Below, one piece after another: positions 17,783 to 24,855 of a DNA stretch of 32,091 nucleotides. Within the stretch, counting starts at the first letter, position 1. Every line of letters starts with the position of its first letter. This DNA comes from Candidatus Moraniibacteriota bacterium (lineage in GTDB: Bacteria; Patescibacteriota; Minisyncoccia; Moranbacterales; GCA-2747515), in contig JAGYLL010000008.1 of NCBI GenBank assembly GCA_018401135.1, forward strand, positions 1 through 32,091, written 5' to 3'. The notes below the pieces were generated by a model. It did not search any database, had not been told where the DNA came from, and saw only the letters and a program-made list of their open reading frames with translations. The translations under genes were made by a program, and so were the position numbers.

Positions 17783-19315
17783 ATGAATACTTCATTGCTT
17801 CAAGCATTAGTTTTGTGGAGAAAAGACCGCGCACAAAGAGAAGGCGTGGATCTTTTTCGTATTCTTTCCAATCGTTCTTTGGAAGAAATAGCCAGAAAAT
17901 TACCACAAACCAAAGAAGAGCTTATACAAATATCAGGAATAAAACAAAAAAAATACGCGCAATATGGAAGAGATATTATAAAAATGGTTCAAGATGCTCA
18001 TACGAAAGACAGTTCTCGAGAAGAAAACGTGCGTAAGGAAAAAGAGGGTGAAGAAGAGCGAGAGGAGACATATAGAGATGTAGAAAGTGTAGGAGATTTC
18101 ATCGATAGGACAAATAAAACACTCGGCTCTTTGGAGAGTCGTGTTCGAGGGGAGATAAGTTCTATCCAATGGAGAAAAAGCTGTGTATATTTTACGCTCA
18201 AAGATACCAAAGAAGAAGCCTCTCTTTCTTGTTTTATGTGGGCAACAGATGTTTCTTTGTGTGGAGTTTCTCTTCAAGAAGGTATGGAAATTATTGCCTC
18301 AGGATTTCCAGAGGTGTATAAGCCGATAGGAAAAATGACCTTTCGTATTGCTGTTGTCGAACCCGTAGGGGAGGGTGCTTTGAAAATGGCATACGAAGCC
18401 TTGAAGAAAAAATTTGAAACAGAAGGATTATTTGACGAGCAAAGAAAAAGAGATCTTCCTTTTCTTCCCACTCGAATAGGAATCATTACTTCACGAGACG
18501 GTGCGGTTATTCATGATTTTCTCAATAATATTGGAAAGCATGGATTTCATTTCGAGTTTTGCAATTCTCGTGTAGAAGGACAAATGGCAGTTAAAGATCT
18601 CATCGCTTCCCTTCAAACATTGAGACATCGCGATCTCGATGCTCTCGTTATTATGCGTGGAGGGGGAAGTGCAGAAAGTCTTCAGGCTTTTAATAATGAA
18701 GCACTTATTAGAGAAGCTCTCAAAGTTCCTTTTCCTATCATTTCTGCTATAGGGCATCATCAAGACGTCCCCCTTTTGTCTTTGGTAGCAGATCGTATGG
18801 TATCTACTCCAACGGCGGCAGCGCTAGCTCTTAATACCTCATGGGAAGAATGTGCTATGCTTGTAATGCAAAGAGAACACCGACTCTTTTCAATGTTTGG
18901 AGAAAAACTCGTTTTTCTTGGAAAAGAAATAGACAGACAACATAGGTATTTTCGTGACAAAATGGATTTTATTTTCGATCGTTTTCGTATGGTACAATCT
19001 ATGCTCGATCGATGCGTGCTTTTTGTAGAAAAAACAATTACGCAGAAAAAACAGTTTCTTGAAGAAACTAAAAATACATTGATACTTCTTTTTCGTAATA
19101 CCTCTATTACGAAACAAACAATGATTGCTCGGTGTAAACAATTACTCGAGGCCTATGATCCCAAAAGACAGCTTAAGCTTGGATATGCTTTTGTAAAAAA
19201 AGAAAATGGATCTTTTGTAAAAAGTGTGGATGATGTAGGAAAAGACGACAAAATTGAAATTATTGTTTATGATGGAAGTGTACGTGCTGTGTGTATTTCA
19301 AAAGATAAAGAATAA
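17783..19315 (+). CDS. xseA: Exonuclease VII large subunit with N-terminal HRDC domain
   Basis: Catalytic subunit of exonuclease VII, which degrades single-stranded DNA in both directions. 510 residues from ATG 17,783. Residues 3-72 (LLQALVLWRKDRAQREGVD to ISGIKQKKYAQYGRDI) read as an HRDC domain, the nucleic-acid-binding helical domain usually found in RecQ helicases and RNase D. A charged Lys/Glu linker follows (about 75-115), then the normal XseA parts: OB fold (GDFIDRTN, VRGEISSIQWRKSCVYFTL), the nuclease core (GIITSRDGAVIHDF, MRGGGSAESLQAFNNE, SAIGHHQDVPLLSLVADRMV, TPTAAA) and a long coiled coil with a C-terminal segment. Usual XseA proteins are 400-450 residues and begin at the OB fold, so the HRDC is an addition. 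xseB follows 6 bases later. Confidence 0.93.
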   Translation: MNTSLLQALVLWRKDRAQREGVDLFRILSNRSLEEIARKLPQTKEELIQISGIKQKKYAQYGRDIIKMVQDAHTKDSSREENVRKEKEGEEEREETYRDVESVGDFIDRTNKTLGSLESRVRGEISSIQWRKSCVYFTLKDTKEEASLSCFMWATDVSLCGVSLQEGMEIIASGFPEVYKPIGKMTFRIAVVEPVGEGALKMAYEALKKKFETEGLFDEQRKRDLPFLPTRIGIITSRDGAVIHDFLNNIGKHGFHFEFCNSRVEGQMAVKDLIASLQTLRHRDLDALVIMRGGGSAESLQAFNNEALIREALKVPFPIISAIGHHQDVPLLSLVADRMVSTPTAAALALNTSWEECAMLVMQREHRLFSMFGEKLVFLGKEIDRQHRYFRDKMDFIFDRFRMVQSMLDRCVLFVEKTITQKKQFLEETKNTLILLFRNTSITKQTMIARCKQLLEAYDPKRQLKLGYAFVKKENGSFVKSVDDVGKDDKIEIIVYDGSVRAVCISKDKE

Positions 19316-19321
19316 AAATAT

Positions 19322-19531
19322 ATGAAACCAGAAGAAAATAATCTTTCGCAAGATTTACGTTCCTTAGAAAAAATCGTGGGATGGTTCGAGTCACAAGAAG
19401 AGATTGATATCGAGGAAGGTCTTAAGAAAATTCGACAAGGAGCTGAACTCATACAATCATCGAAAAAACGTTTGAAAGAAGTAGAAAATGAATTTGAAGA
19501 AATTCGAAAAACACTTGATCAGGAGGTGTAA
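19322..19531 (+). CDS. xseB: Exonuclease VII small subunit
   Basis: 69-residue helical protein that binds the coiled coil of XseA. It shows the family pattern LRSLEKIVGWFESQEE-IDIEEGLKKIRQGAELIQSSKKRLKEVE (residues about 13-57), two amphipathic helices forming a hairpin. Length fits the family (about 60-80). Six bases after xseA, surely the same transcript. No Shine-Dalgarno site is seen, which fits translational coupling. Confidence 0.92.
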   Translation: MKPEENNLSQDLRSLEKIVGWFESQEEIDIEEGLKKIRQGAELIQSSKKRLKEVENEFEEIRKTLDQEV

Positions 19532-19608
19532 AGAAAGATTATTTTTTCTTTTATAGGAAAGAAAAAACGGGGGAGATTGTGGAAAAAAAGAGATCTAATG
19601 GTGCATTG

Positions 19609-19637
19609 TTGACCGATAGGAGGGGGTGTGCTATACT
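19609..19637 (+). promoter_or_regulatory. Strong sigma70-type promoter for the RRM protein
   Basis: TTGACC (19,609-19,614), exact 17-bp spacer, TATACT (19,632-19,637). Transcription would start near 19,644, leaving a leader of about 127 bases. The 77 bases between the xseB stop and this promoter hold nothing else clear. Confidence 0.75.
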
Positions 19638-19739
19638 GTGGGTGTAAGGTTTCTCGAGTTTCGAGTCGTTTCGAAAGTGATACATAGGCGTTTTTCAGTG
19701 TTCGATCGGCGTTTTGTTACGGGCTGCGGGAAAGGGTCG

Positions 19740-19755
19740 ACTTACGTTCGTAAGT
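19740..19755 (+). promoter_or_regulatory. Hairpin in the 5' leader of the RRM protein mRNA
   Basis: ACTTACG (19,740-19,746) pairs with CGTAAGT (19,749-19,755), 16 bases before the start codon. The leader is GC-richer than its surroundings and has no Shine-Dalgarno site, so structure may control translation. A cold-shock-type or autoregulatory leader is a possibility, not shown. Confidence 0.4.
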
Positions 19756-19770
19756 AGTAAAAAAATCAGC

Positions 19771-20028
19771 ATGAACAAAAGACTATACGTTGGCGGTATT
19801 CCATACAGCTCAACAGAAGATACTATCAAAGAAGCTTTTTCTCAAGCCGGTGAAGTGACATCAGTTCGTATCATTCTTGACAGAATGACTGGACGATCTC
19901 GTGGATTTGGTTTCGTAGAGATGGCAACTGAAGACGAAGCGCAAAAGGCGATCGAAATGTTTGACGGCAAAGACTTCGAAGGAAGGACTCTTGTTGTCAA
20001 CGAAGCACGTTCAGACGAACGACGATAG
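19771..20028 (+). CDS. RRM-family RNA-binding protein
   Basis: Single RNA-recognition-motif protein, 85 residues. RNP2 is LYVGGI (residues 5-10) and RNP1 is RGFGFVEM (about 43-50); EGRTLVVNEAR closes the fold. It resembles the small Rbp proteins of cyanobacteria and other bacteria, which bind RNA and are often cold-induced, but has no Gly-rich tail, ending SDERR. ATG 19,771 is used; an upstream in-frame extension to 19,714 lies in the leader and has no family match. It is a monocistronic unit with its own strong promoter, a long leader and a terminator. Target RNAs are unknown. Confidence 0.9.
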   Translation: MNKRLYVGGIPYSSTEDTIKEAFSQAGEVTSVRIILDRMTGRSRGFGFVEMATEDEAQKAIEMFDGKDFEGRTLVVNEARSDERR

Positions 20029-20057
20029 TTTCGTTTTCGAAACGAAAATTTCTTATA

Positions 20058-20086
20058 AAAAACGAGGAAACGCCACCTCGTTTTTT
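20058..20086 (+). terminator. Intrinsic terminator after the RRM gene
   Basis: AAAAACGAGG (20,058-20,067) pairs with CCTCGTTTTT (20,076-20,085) with an 8-base loop and a T6 run. A smaller hairpin, GTTTCGTTTTCGAAAC, lies just before it. Confidence 0.85.
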
Positions 20087-20138
20087 GTTTGCTCGAAACG
20101 TTTTTTTTTGGTATGCTTACTGTGAAAGAAGATGAGAA

Positions 20139-20182
20139 AGAGAAAATATATTTGAAAGGGAGTGGAAGAATATATTTTCTCT
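20139..20182 (+). repeat. 14-bp perfect inverted repeat upstream of the membrane protein
   Basis: AGAGAAAATATATT (20,139-20,152) and AATATATTTTCTCT (20,169-20,182), spaced by 16 bases. No T-run follows. It stands 52 bases before the next start codon, so an operator or an mRNA hairpin are both possible. Confidence 0.5.
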
Positions 20183-20233
20183 CGTACATATAAGGGAAAA
20201 TATGAGAATATAAACAAAATAAGAGCATCTTTT

Positions 20234-20602
20234 ATGCTACAATTTCTCTTTGGTTTTTTGACCATTCTCTCGTGTATAGGACTGGGATGGACACTCCTCT
20301 TTTTGGATCCAGAGAGTTCTCGTTGGCTACCCTTTATTTCTTTTTATGGTAATCTCTTTCTTTTGATAACTTCGTTATTTTTCCTTATCCTTTCTCGCAA
20401 AAAAACACTTCGTGTGACAAATTGTTTGAGACAGAGTATACTTTTGGGATTGCTTGTCTGCTTGTTTTTTGTTTTACAACAAGAGAGATGGCTTTTCTGG
20501 TGGAGTGGCCTACTTGCACTTGGTGCCATATGTCTTGTAGAATTAGGCTTCTTGGCATTTCTTCCCCAAAAAGAGAGAATAAGAAATAATGAAAGAGAAT
20601 AA
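20234..20602 (+). CDS. Small four-helix membrane protein of unknown function
   Basis: 122 residues from ATG 20,234 (MLQFLFGFLTILSCIGLGW). Four hydrophobic helices are visible: residues about 1-23, 33-55, 66-85 and 90-112, with short basic loops (SRKKTLRVTN) and a charged tail ending RNNERE. An upstream in-frame GTG at 20,162 would add a hydrophilic stretch that overlaps the inverted repeat, so it is not preferred. I do not recognise the family; similar small membrane proteins are common next to core genes in candidate-phyla genomes. It ends about 20 bases before gyrB and may be co-transcribed with it. Confidence 0.65.
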   Translation: MLQFLFGFLTILSCIGLGWTLLFLDPESSRWLPFISFYGNLFLLITSLFFLILSRKKTLRVTNCLRQSILLGLLVCLFFVLQQERWLFWWSGLLALGAICLVELGFLAFLPQKERIRNNERE

Positions 20603-20623
20603 ATAGTAGTGATTATAGAGCGT

Positions 20624-22612
20624 ATGTCGAAAAAGCAGATGACGTCAGAAGGATATGGTGCAAAATCTATTCAAGTTCTTGAGGGATTAGATCCTGTAAG
20701 AAAGCGTCCCGGAATGTATATAGGAGGAACATCTATCGAAGGATTACACCATCTTGTTTGGGAGGTGATAAATAACTCTATTGATGAATCGATTGCTGGA
20801 TATTGTAATACGATATCTTTGCGACTTTTGCCTGATAATACGGTAGAAATAGCAGATAATGGACGTGGTATTCCTGTAGAAATTCATCCACAAACGAAAA
20901 AATCTTCTTTGGAGACGGTTATGACGATACTTCACGCAGGAGGAAAGTTTGGTGGAAGTGGATACAAAATATCAGGAGGTCTCCATGGAGTAGGTATTTC
21001 TGTAGTAAATGCTCTTTCTGAATGGACTCGAGCAGAAATATGTCGAGAGGGAAAAGTCTACGCTCAAGAGTATGAAAGAGGGAAGCCCCTTTCCAAACTC
21101 AAAGAAATAGGAACTTCTCGAAAAACAGGAACAACCATTTCTTTCAGACCTGATCCACAAATTTTTCCTGAAATACGATTTGAATGGAAAAAAATACTTG
21201 ACTATGTTCGTTGGCAGGCGTATTTGACGAAGAATGTGAAGATCTCTCTTTTTGATGAGCGGAATAAACAAGAAAAAGGCATTAAGCGATACGCGTTTTC
21301 TTTTGATGCGGGTATTGTTTCTTTTGTGCATTTCCTCAATCGTTCTCAAGAAGTGAAGCATAAATATCCCATTTATATTTATAAGGAATTAGACTCTTTT
21401 ATTGTAGAAGCTTCTATTCAATATACGAGTGGATACAAAGAGCATTTGTATTCGTTTGCTAATAATATTTATAACCCAGAAGGAGGAACACATGTCACAG
21501 GATTTAAAACAGCTCTTACGCGAGTACTTAATGACTATGCCAAAAAACATAGTTTCCTTAAAGAAAAAGAAGGAACATTTTCTTCGGAGGACTTGAGAGA
21601 GGGGCTTACCGCAGTTTTAAGTGTAAAACTTACTGATCCTCAATTTGAAGGACAAACAAAAGCAAAATTAGGAAACAGTGAAATTCGAGGAGTAGTTTCT
21701 TCTGCTGTTGCAGAGGGATTGGGGGATTATTTGGAGAGTCATCCGGCCGAAGCAAAATCTATTATAGAAAAATGTCTTCTTACGGTACGAGCAAGACTTG
21801 CAGCACGAGCTGCCAAAGATGCTGTTTTGCGAAAAGGTGCTTTGGAGGGAATGACGCTTCCTGGAAAACTTGCCGATTGTTCTTCTCGAAAAGCAGAAGA
21901 TAGCGAAGTATTTATTGTTGAGGGAGATTCTGCTGGTGGAAGTGCTAAGCAGGGGAGAGACCGAAGAAATCAAGCTATTCTTCCTTTGAGAGGAAAGCTT
22001 GTCAATGTTGAGAAGACAACTTTGGATAAAGTGGTAAAGTCAGATACGCTCAAACCAATTATTATTGCTCTTGGTGCAGGTATTGGAGAAACATTTGATA
22101 TTTCACGTTTACGTTATCACAAAGTTATTATTATGGCAGATGCTGATGTTGATGGTGCTCATATCAGAACCCTTCTTTTGACCTTTTTCTATAGATACTA
22201 TGAACCCCTCATTCAAGGAGGATTTATCTATATAGCACAACCGCCATTGTATCGTTTGCAAAAAGGAAAGACTGTTAAATTTGTTTTTACCGAAGAAGAA
22301 AAGATACAGACATTGAAAGGTTTCGGTTTGAAAGAATCACAATTACAAGAAGTTTCTGATGAAAATGGAGAAGGGGGAGATCCGCAAGAAACTATCGGCG
22401 GAATTAATATTCAGCGATACAAAGGTTTGGGAGAAATGAACCCCAATCTTTTGTGGGAAACGACTATGGATCCAAAAACGCGAACAATGTTGAGGGTGAC
22501 CATAGAAGATGCTCAAGAAGCAGATAGAATGTTTGAAATTCTTATGGGTAAAGAAGTTGCTCAAGAAAAAGTTTCATTCAAACTCACCCAAGAAAAAGTG
22601 AAAAATCTTTGA
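20624..22612 (+). CDS. gyrB: DNA gyrase subunit B
   Basis: ATPase subunit of the type IIA topoisomerase that introduces negative supercoils. 662 residues from ATG 20,624 (MSKKQMTSEGYGAKSI). The GHKL ATPase is intact: EVINNSIDESIAGYC, DNGRGIPV, GGLHGVGISVVNAL. The transducer domain follows with YTSGYKEHLYSFANNI and QTKAKLGNSE. The TOPRIM part has EGDSAGGSAKQGRDR, PLRGKLVNVEK and IMADADVDGAHIRTLLLTF. The C-terminus is the standard RYKGLGEMNP.LLWETTMDP. Length is typical of GyrB without the Gram-negative insert. ParE cannot be excluded by motif alone, but GyrB fits better. A GTG at 20,609 is an alternative start. Confidence 0.95.
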   Translation: MSKKQMTSEGYGAKSIQVLEGLDPVRKRPGMYIGGTSIEGLHHLVWEVINNSIDESIAGYCNTISLRLLPDNTVEIADNGRGIPVEIHPQTKKSSLETVMTILHAGGKFGGSGYKISGGLHGVGISVVNALSEWTRAEICREGKVYAQEYERGKPLSKLKEIGTSRKTGTTISFRPDPQIFPEIRFEWKKILDYVRWQAYLTKNVKISLFDERNKQEKGIKRYAFSFDAGIVSFVHFLNRSQEVKHKYPIYIYKELDSFIVEASIQYTSGYKEHLYSFANNIYNPEGGTHVTGFKTALTRVLNDYAKKHSFLKEKEGTFSSEDLREGLTAVLSVKLTDPQFEGQTKAKLGNSEIRGVVSSAVAEGLGDYLESHPAEAKSIIEKCLLTVRARLAARAAKDAVLRKGALEGMTLPGKLADCSSRKAEDSEVFIVEGDSAGGSAKQGRDRRNQAILPLRGKLVNVEKTTLDKVVKSDTLKPIIIALGAGIGETFDISRLRYHKVIIMADADVDGAHIRTLLLTFFYRYYEPLIQGGFIYIAQPPLYRLQKGKTVKFVFTEEEKIQTLKGFGLKESQLQEVSDENGEGGDPQETIGGINIQRYKGLGEMNPNLLWETTMDPKTRTMLRVTIEDAQEADRMFEILMGKEVAQEKVSFKLTQEKVKNL

Positions 22613-22633
22613 TATATAAATATAAAAAGAGAG

Positions 22634-22671
22634 AAAATGAAAAAATCTCCTGAGGGAGATTTTTTCATTTT
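22634..22671 (+). terminator. Bidirectional terminator between gyrB and rpmB
   Basis: AAAATGAAAAAATCTCC (22,634-22,650) pairs perfectly with GGAGATTTTTTCATTTT (22,655-22,671) around a TGAG loop. T- and A-runs lie in the stem, so it can serve both convergent genes; the rpmB stop codon lies inside it. Confidence 0.85.
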
Positions 22672-22911
22672 ATAGACACACAAGAAAAAGTATGTTCTCT
22701 CACAATAATTAAAGCATCTTGCTTTGCCAAGGTTCATACACATATACAGAGGCAGATAGATTTTCCATCAATCTTTTTGGTTTGAATATTAGCTCTAAAT
22801 TGACGTCTTGTTGCAATATTTGAATGACTTCCTTTTATTGCCTGTTTCAGGGATTCTTTTCCATAGGTACATTTTCGCTACTCTACTCTTCACAATAGTT
22901 GATTTATTCAT
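22665..22911 (-). pseudogene. rpmB: Ribosomal protein L28, frame broken
   Basis: Read on the minus strand, one frame gives KCTYGKESLKQA, then SHSNIATRRQFRANIQTKK, IDGKS and, after an in-frame stop, TLAKQDALIIV. This is the L28 pattern: zinc-type Cys residues, the G.SHSN..T.R.F..N.Q motif and the C-terminal RTLAK helix. The expected CxxC partner after CTY is missing a residue and LC.RC reads as LCICV-stop, so at least two lesions exist, besides a one-base shift near the start. ATG 22,911 is the likely start, with GTG 22,893 as an alternative. As a large-subunit protein expected in nearly every bacterium, its disruption points to sequence error. The gene was found by reading, not from an intact ORF. 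Confidence 0.65.
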
Positions 22912-22925
22912 ATAATTGTATATTC

Positions 22926-22955
22926 TATATAACAGGAATGTATTGAAAAAGGCAA
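22926..22955 (-). promoter_or_regulatory. Candidate rpmB promoter
   Basis: On the minus strand TTGCCT (22,955-22,950), 18-bp spacer, TATATA (22,931-22,926), ending 15 bases before the likely ATG. Weak match, but correctly placed. Confidence 0.35.
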
Positions 22956-23015
22956 GTTTTCGAAGAGAGCTTGATGAAGGTTTGGACAGAGGAGAAAAAA
23001 ATAACACTATTTTGT

Positions 23016-23646
23016 ATGGGAAGTGAGGTTATTCTTATTGTTTTTATGTCATCGTGTTGATCTATATTAATATACTTCATGAAATTTCTCATGGAGTGGT
23101 TGCTTTGTGGCTTGGTGATGTGACAGGACGGGCAAAATATGCTGGAAGACTTACTCTTAATCCAAAAACACATATAGATCCTATAGGGTCTATACTTGTT
23201 CCGGTATGCTTTCTTTTTATGGGACAAATAGCATTTGGTTAGGCAAAGCCTGTTCCTTATAATCCCACAATCTTCGAAATCAAAAGTGGGGAGAATTGCA
23301 GTGGCAATTGCTGACCTGTATTAATATTTGTATAGCTACTCTTGCCGTGATTCTTTCACAGACAATTGCACTTTCTTCTGTTGGCAAAGAAGAAAGAAAT
23401 TTCAGAAATTGGGCTGAAGTGGGACAAATACTTTCTGGTTCTTTGGAATCCATCTTTTCCTTCTTCTTGTGTATATTGTTTTTTGGAATATTGTTTTGGC
23501 TCTTTTTAATCTCATTCCTATCCCTCCACTCTGATGGATCAAAAATACTTTTATAGTGTTTTTTCTATAGATACAAAAGTGAAGATATTTTTGGAGCAGT
23601 AGATTTTATTCTTCTTTTTATCATTTTCTTTTTGGAAATGGGGTAA
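23016..23646 (+). pseudogene. Site-2 protease (peptidase M50), frame broken
   Basis: Intramembrane zinc metalloprotease of family M50. ATG 23,016 begins MGSEVILIVFM; then, with frame changes, HEISHGVVALWLGD (HExxH zinc site), AGRLTLNPKTHIDPIGSI, FGQAKPVPYNP (with one frame switch), NLRNQKWG, and at the C-terminal end NLIPIPPLDGSKIL, the family's NP-x-DG equivalent, ending near 23,646. All hallmarks are in the right order, but at least four small indels break the frame. The reading pieces 23,054-23,242 and 23,296-23,556 are fragments of it. Typical candidate-phyla M50 proteins of about 200 residues match the total length. As rpmB next door is damaged in the same way, error is more likely than decay. 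Confidence 0.75.
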
Positions 23647-23670
23647 AATTTCTTTCTTGGGGAATAAGCA

Positions 23671-23718
23671 CTTTCTTTAATTTTATGCTTTGAAATAATT
23701 TCAAAGAAAGCATGTTTT
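23671..23718 (+). terminator. Nested inverted repeats after the M50 gene
   Basis: CTTTCTTT (23,671-23,678) can pair with AAAGAAAG (23,703-23,710); inside it TTTGAAAT (23,689-23,696) pairs with ATTTCAAA (23,698-23,705) as an alternative. T5 follows. Terminator or regulatory leader; 23,719-23,767 is AT-rich with nothing else clear. Confidence 0.45.
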
Positions 23719-23803
23719 TGAATAAAAGAGAGAAAAAAATTTGTAAAAATTAAAAATAAATGAATATATGAAAGAATCTTTCTGAAATTTTTCTTATGGG
23801 AAT

Positions 23804-24553
23804 ATGAAAATGAACCCCATAAATAGAGAAGAAATGAATAGATACGAAACAGTACTGAGAGAAGAATTTGAAAAAATTTCTTTAGACAAATCAAAAAGAG
23901 CTCTTGAAATCATTTTGTTTCCACCATTTTTCTATATAAAAAGTTTATCTCAACATTTTACGGGACTTATAGCGGTAGGATCGCAAGATGTTTCTTCTTA
24001 TCAAAAAGGATCGTACACAGGAGAAATAAGTGCTTCGATGGCCTATGCTGAGGGGGCTTTATTTTCTTTGGTTGGACATAGCGAGAGAAGAGAATATCAC
24101 AAAGAAAACAATAAAGATATTGCAAAAAAAATTCGTACTATTCTTGACGCAGGAATGTGTGCTGTTTTGTGCGTTGGAGAATCTCAAGAAGAACATAATA
24201 CTCAAAAAACAGATGAAGTTATAGAAAAACAAGTAGAAGAAGGACTTTTTGGAGTAAAAGAAGATGAAGCCGACAGAGTCTTTCTCGTGTACGAACCTAT
24301 ATGGGCTGTTGGAAGTGATGAAACGCCAACTTCTTCGGAAATATCTTTTGCAAAAAAAATTATACAAGAGAGACTGTATAAACTTTTTGGGGAAAAGGGC
24401 GAAAAGATGAAAATTTTATATGGCGGATCTGTTCATAGTCGCAATCTCTTAGAAACGTGCATCGTTTCTGGTATGGACGGTGCTCTTGTGGGGAGGTCTT
24501 CTCTCGATCCCAAAGAGTTTTTAGAGATAGCTTCTCGGGCAAAAATTGTGTAG
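23804..24553 (+). CDS. tpiA: Triosephosphate isomerase, N-terminal strand damaged
   Basis: Glycolytic enzyme that interconverts dihydroxyacetone phosphate and glyceraldehyde 3-phosphate. Clear motifs: LVGHSERRE (catalytic His92), VLCVGES, VYEPIWAVGS (catalytic Glu164), YGGSVHSRN and GALVGRSSLDP. The family begins with a strand ending NWKMN, whose Asn and Lys lie in the active site. Here the DNA reads N-M-K-M-N, and starting at ATG 23,804 loses the Asn. An in-frame ATG at 23,768 would restore it, but TGA at 23,783 interrupts after five codons. The full protein from 23,768 would be about 261 residues, near normal. One or two base errors at the end of an indel-rich patch, or a real N-terminal lesion, are the options. 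Confidence 0.88.
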   Translation: MKMNPINREEMNRYETVLREEFEKISLDKSKRALEIILFPPFFYIKSLSQHFTGLIAVGSQDVSSYQKGSYTGEISASMAYAEGALFSLVGHSERREYHKENNKDIAKKIRTILDAGMCAVLCVGESQEEHNTQKTDEVIEKQVEEGLFGVKEDEADRVFLVYEPIWAVGSDETPTSSEISFAKKIIQERLYKLFGEKGEKMKILYGGSVHSRNLLETCIVSGMDGALVGRSSLDPKEFLEIASRAKIV

Positions 24554-24571
24554 ATAAGAATTGAGATGTGT

Positions 24572-24600
24572 TTGACGGAGAGGATTTTTTGGAGTATTCT
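24572..24600 (+). promoter_or_regulatory. Promoter-like pair in the tpiA-lepB gap
   Basis: TTGACG (24,572-24,577), 17-bp spacer, TATTCT (24,595-24,600), only 18 bases after the tpiA stop. No ORF follows for 250 bases. A start of transcription near 24,607 would make an untranslated RNA or a long lepB leader. Confidence 0.45.
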
Positions 24601-24602
24601 AG

Positions 24603-24814
24603 AGAGGTCAAAGTATTTGGTAGATTTTAGTAGAAGACGATAATGTATTGCCTGAGCGGTTTTTGCGCGAGATACTTCCTCTTTATCTCTTGCAAACGAA
24701 ATCAATTAAAAAGCGTTCCTTACGGGGTTCTTTGCAATTGGGCCGCGCGGGTAATACAATGCTGTTTTCCTTTTTATAGAAAGTAAAAGGAGCTTCTTGA
24801 TTTTCCTTTTTTTT
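24603..24814 (+). ncRNA. Candidate structured RNA between tpiA and lepB
   Basis: Non-coding gap with a promoter-like pair before it and a terminator-like end. Paired segments: AGAGG (24,603-24,607) plus AAGTAT (24,611-24,616) with ATACTT (24,672-24,677) plus CCTCT (24,678-24,682), 11 bp around a 3-base bulge; TTGCAAA and GAA (24,690-24,700) with TTC and TTTGCAA (24,728-24,737); TGTATTGCC (24,644-24,652) with GGTAATACA (24,750-24,758), which would cross the first stem as a pseudoknot. The 5' part of the first stem lies slightly upstream of the expected start of transcription, which weakens the match with that promoter. No known RNA class (6S, tmRNA, SRP, RNase P) is recognised. It could also be only a lepB leader. 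Confidence 0.3.
24785..24814 (+). terminator. Terminator-like hairpin before lepB
   Basis: AAAAGGA (24,785-24,791) pairs with TCCTTTT (24,804-24,810), loop 12 bases, followed by a further TTTT. It overlaps the lepB promoter. Confidence 0.45.
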
Positions 24815-24824
24815 GTGGTACTAT
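24797..24824 (+). promoter_or_regulatory. Candidate lepB promoter
   Basis: TTGATT (24,797-24,802), 16-bp spacer, TACTAT (24,819-24,824). The leader to ATG 24,856 would be about 25 bases. Confidence 0.5.
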
Positions 24825-24855
24825 TATCATAAAGAATTTTATTTTATACAAAATT

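Noticed and set aside
23783-23785. In-frame TGA in tpiA as a sign of code 25 (TGA = Gly)
   Set aside because: hisS, yqeY and dgkA end cleanly with TGA at expected lengths and overlaps, and other intact genes contain no in-frame TGA.
24739-24756. GCCGCGCGGGTAATAC resembles the 16S rRNA 530-loop region
   Set aside because: Only about 14 bases match and with extra bases; the flanks are AT-rich and have no rRNA structure. There is no rRNA gene here.
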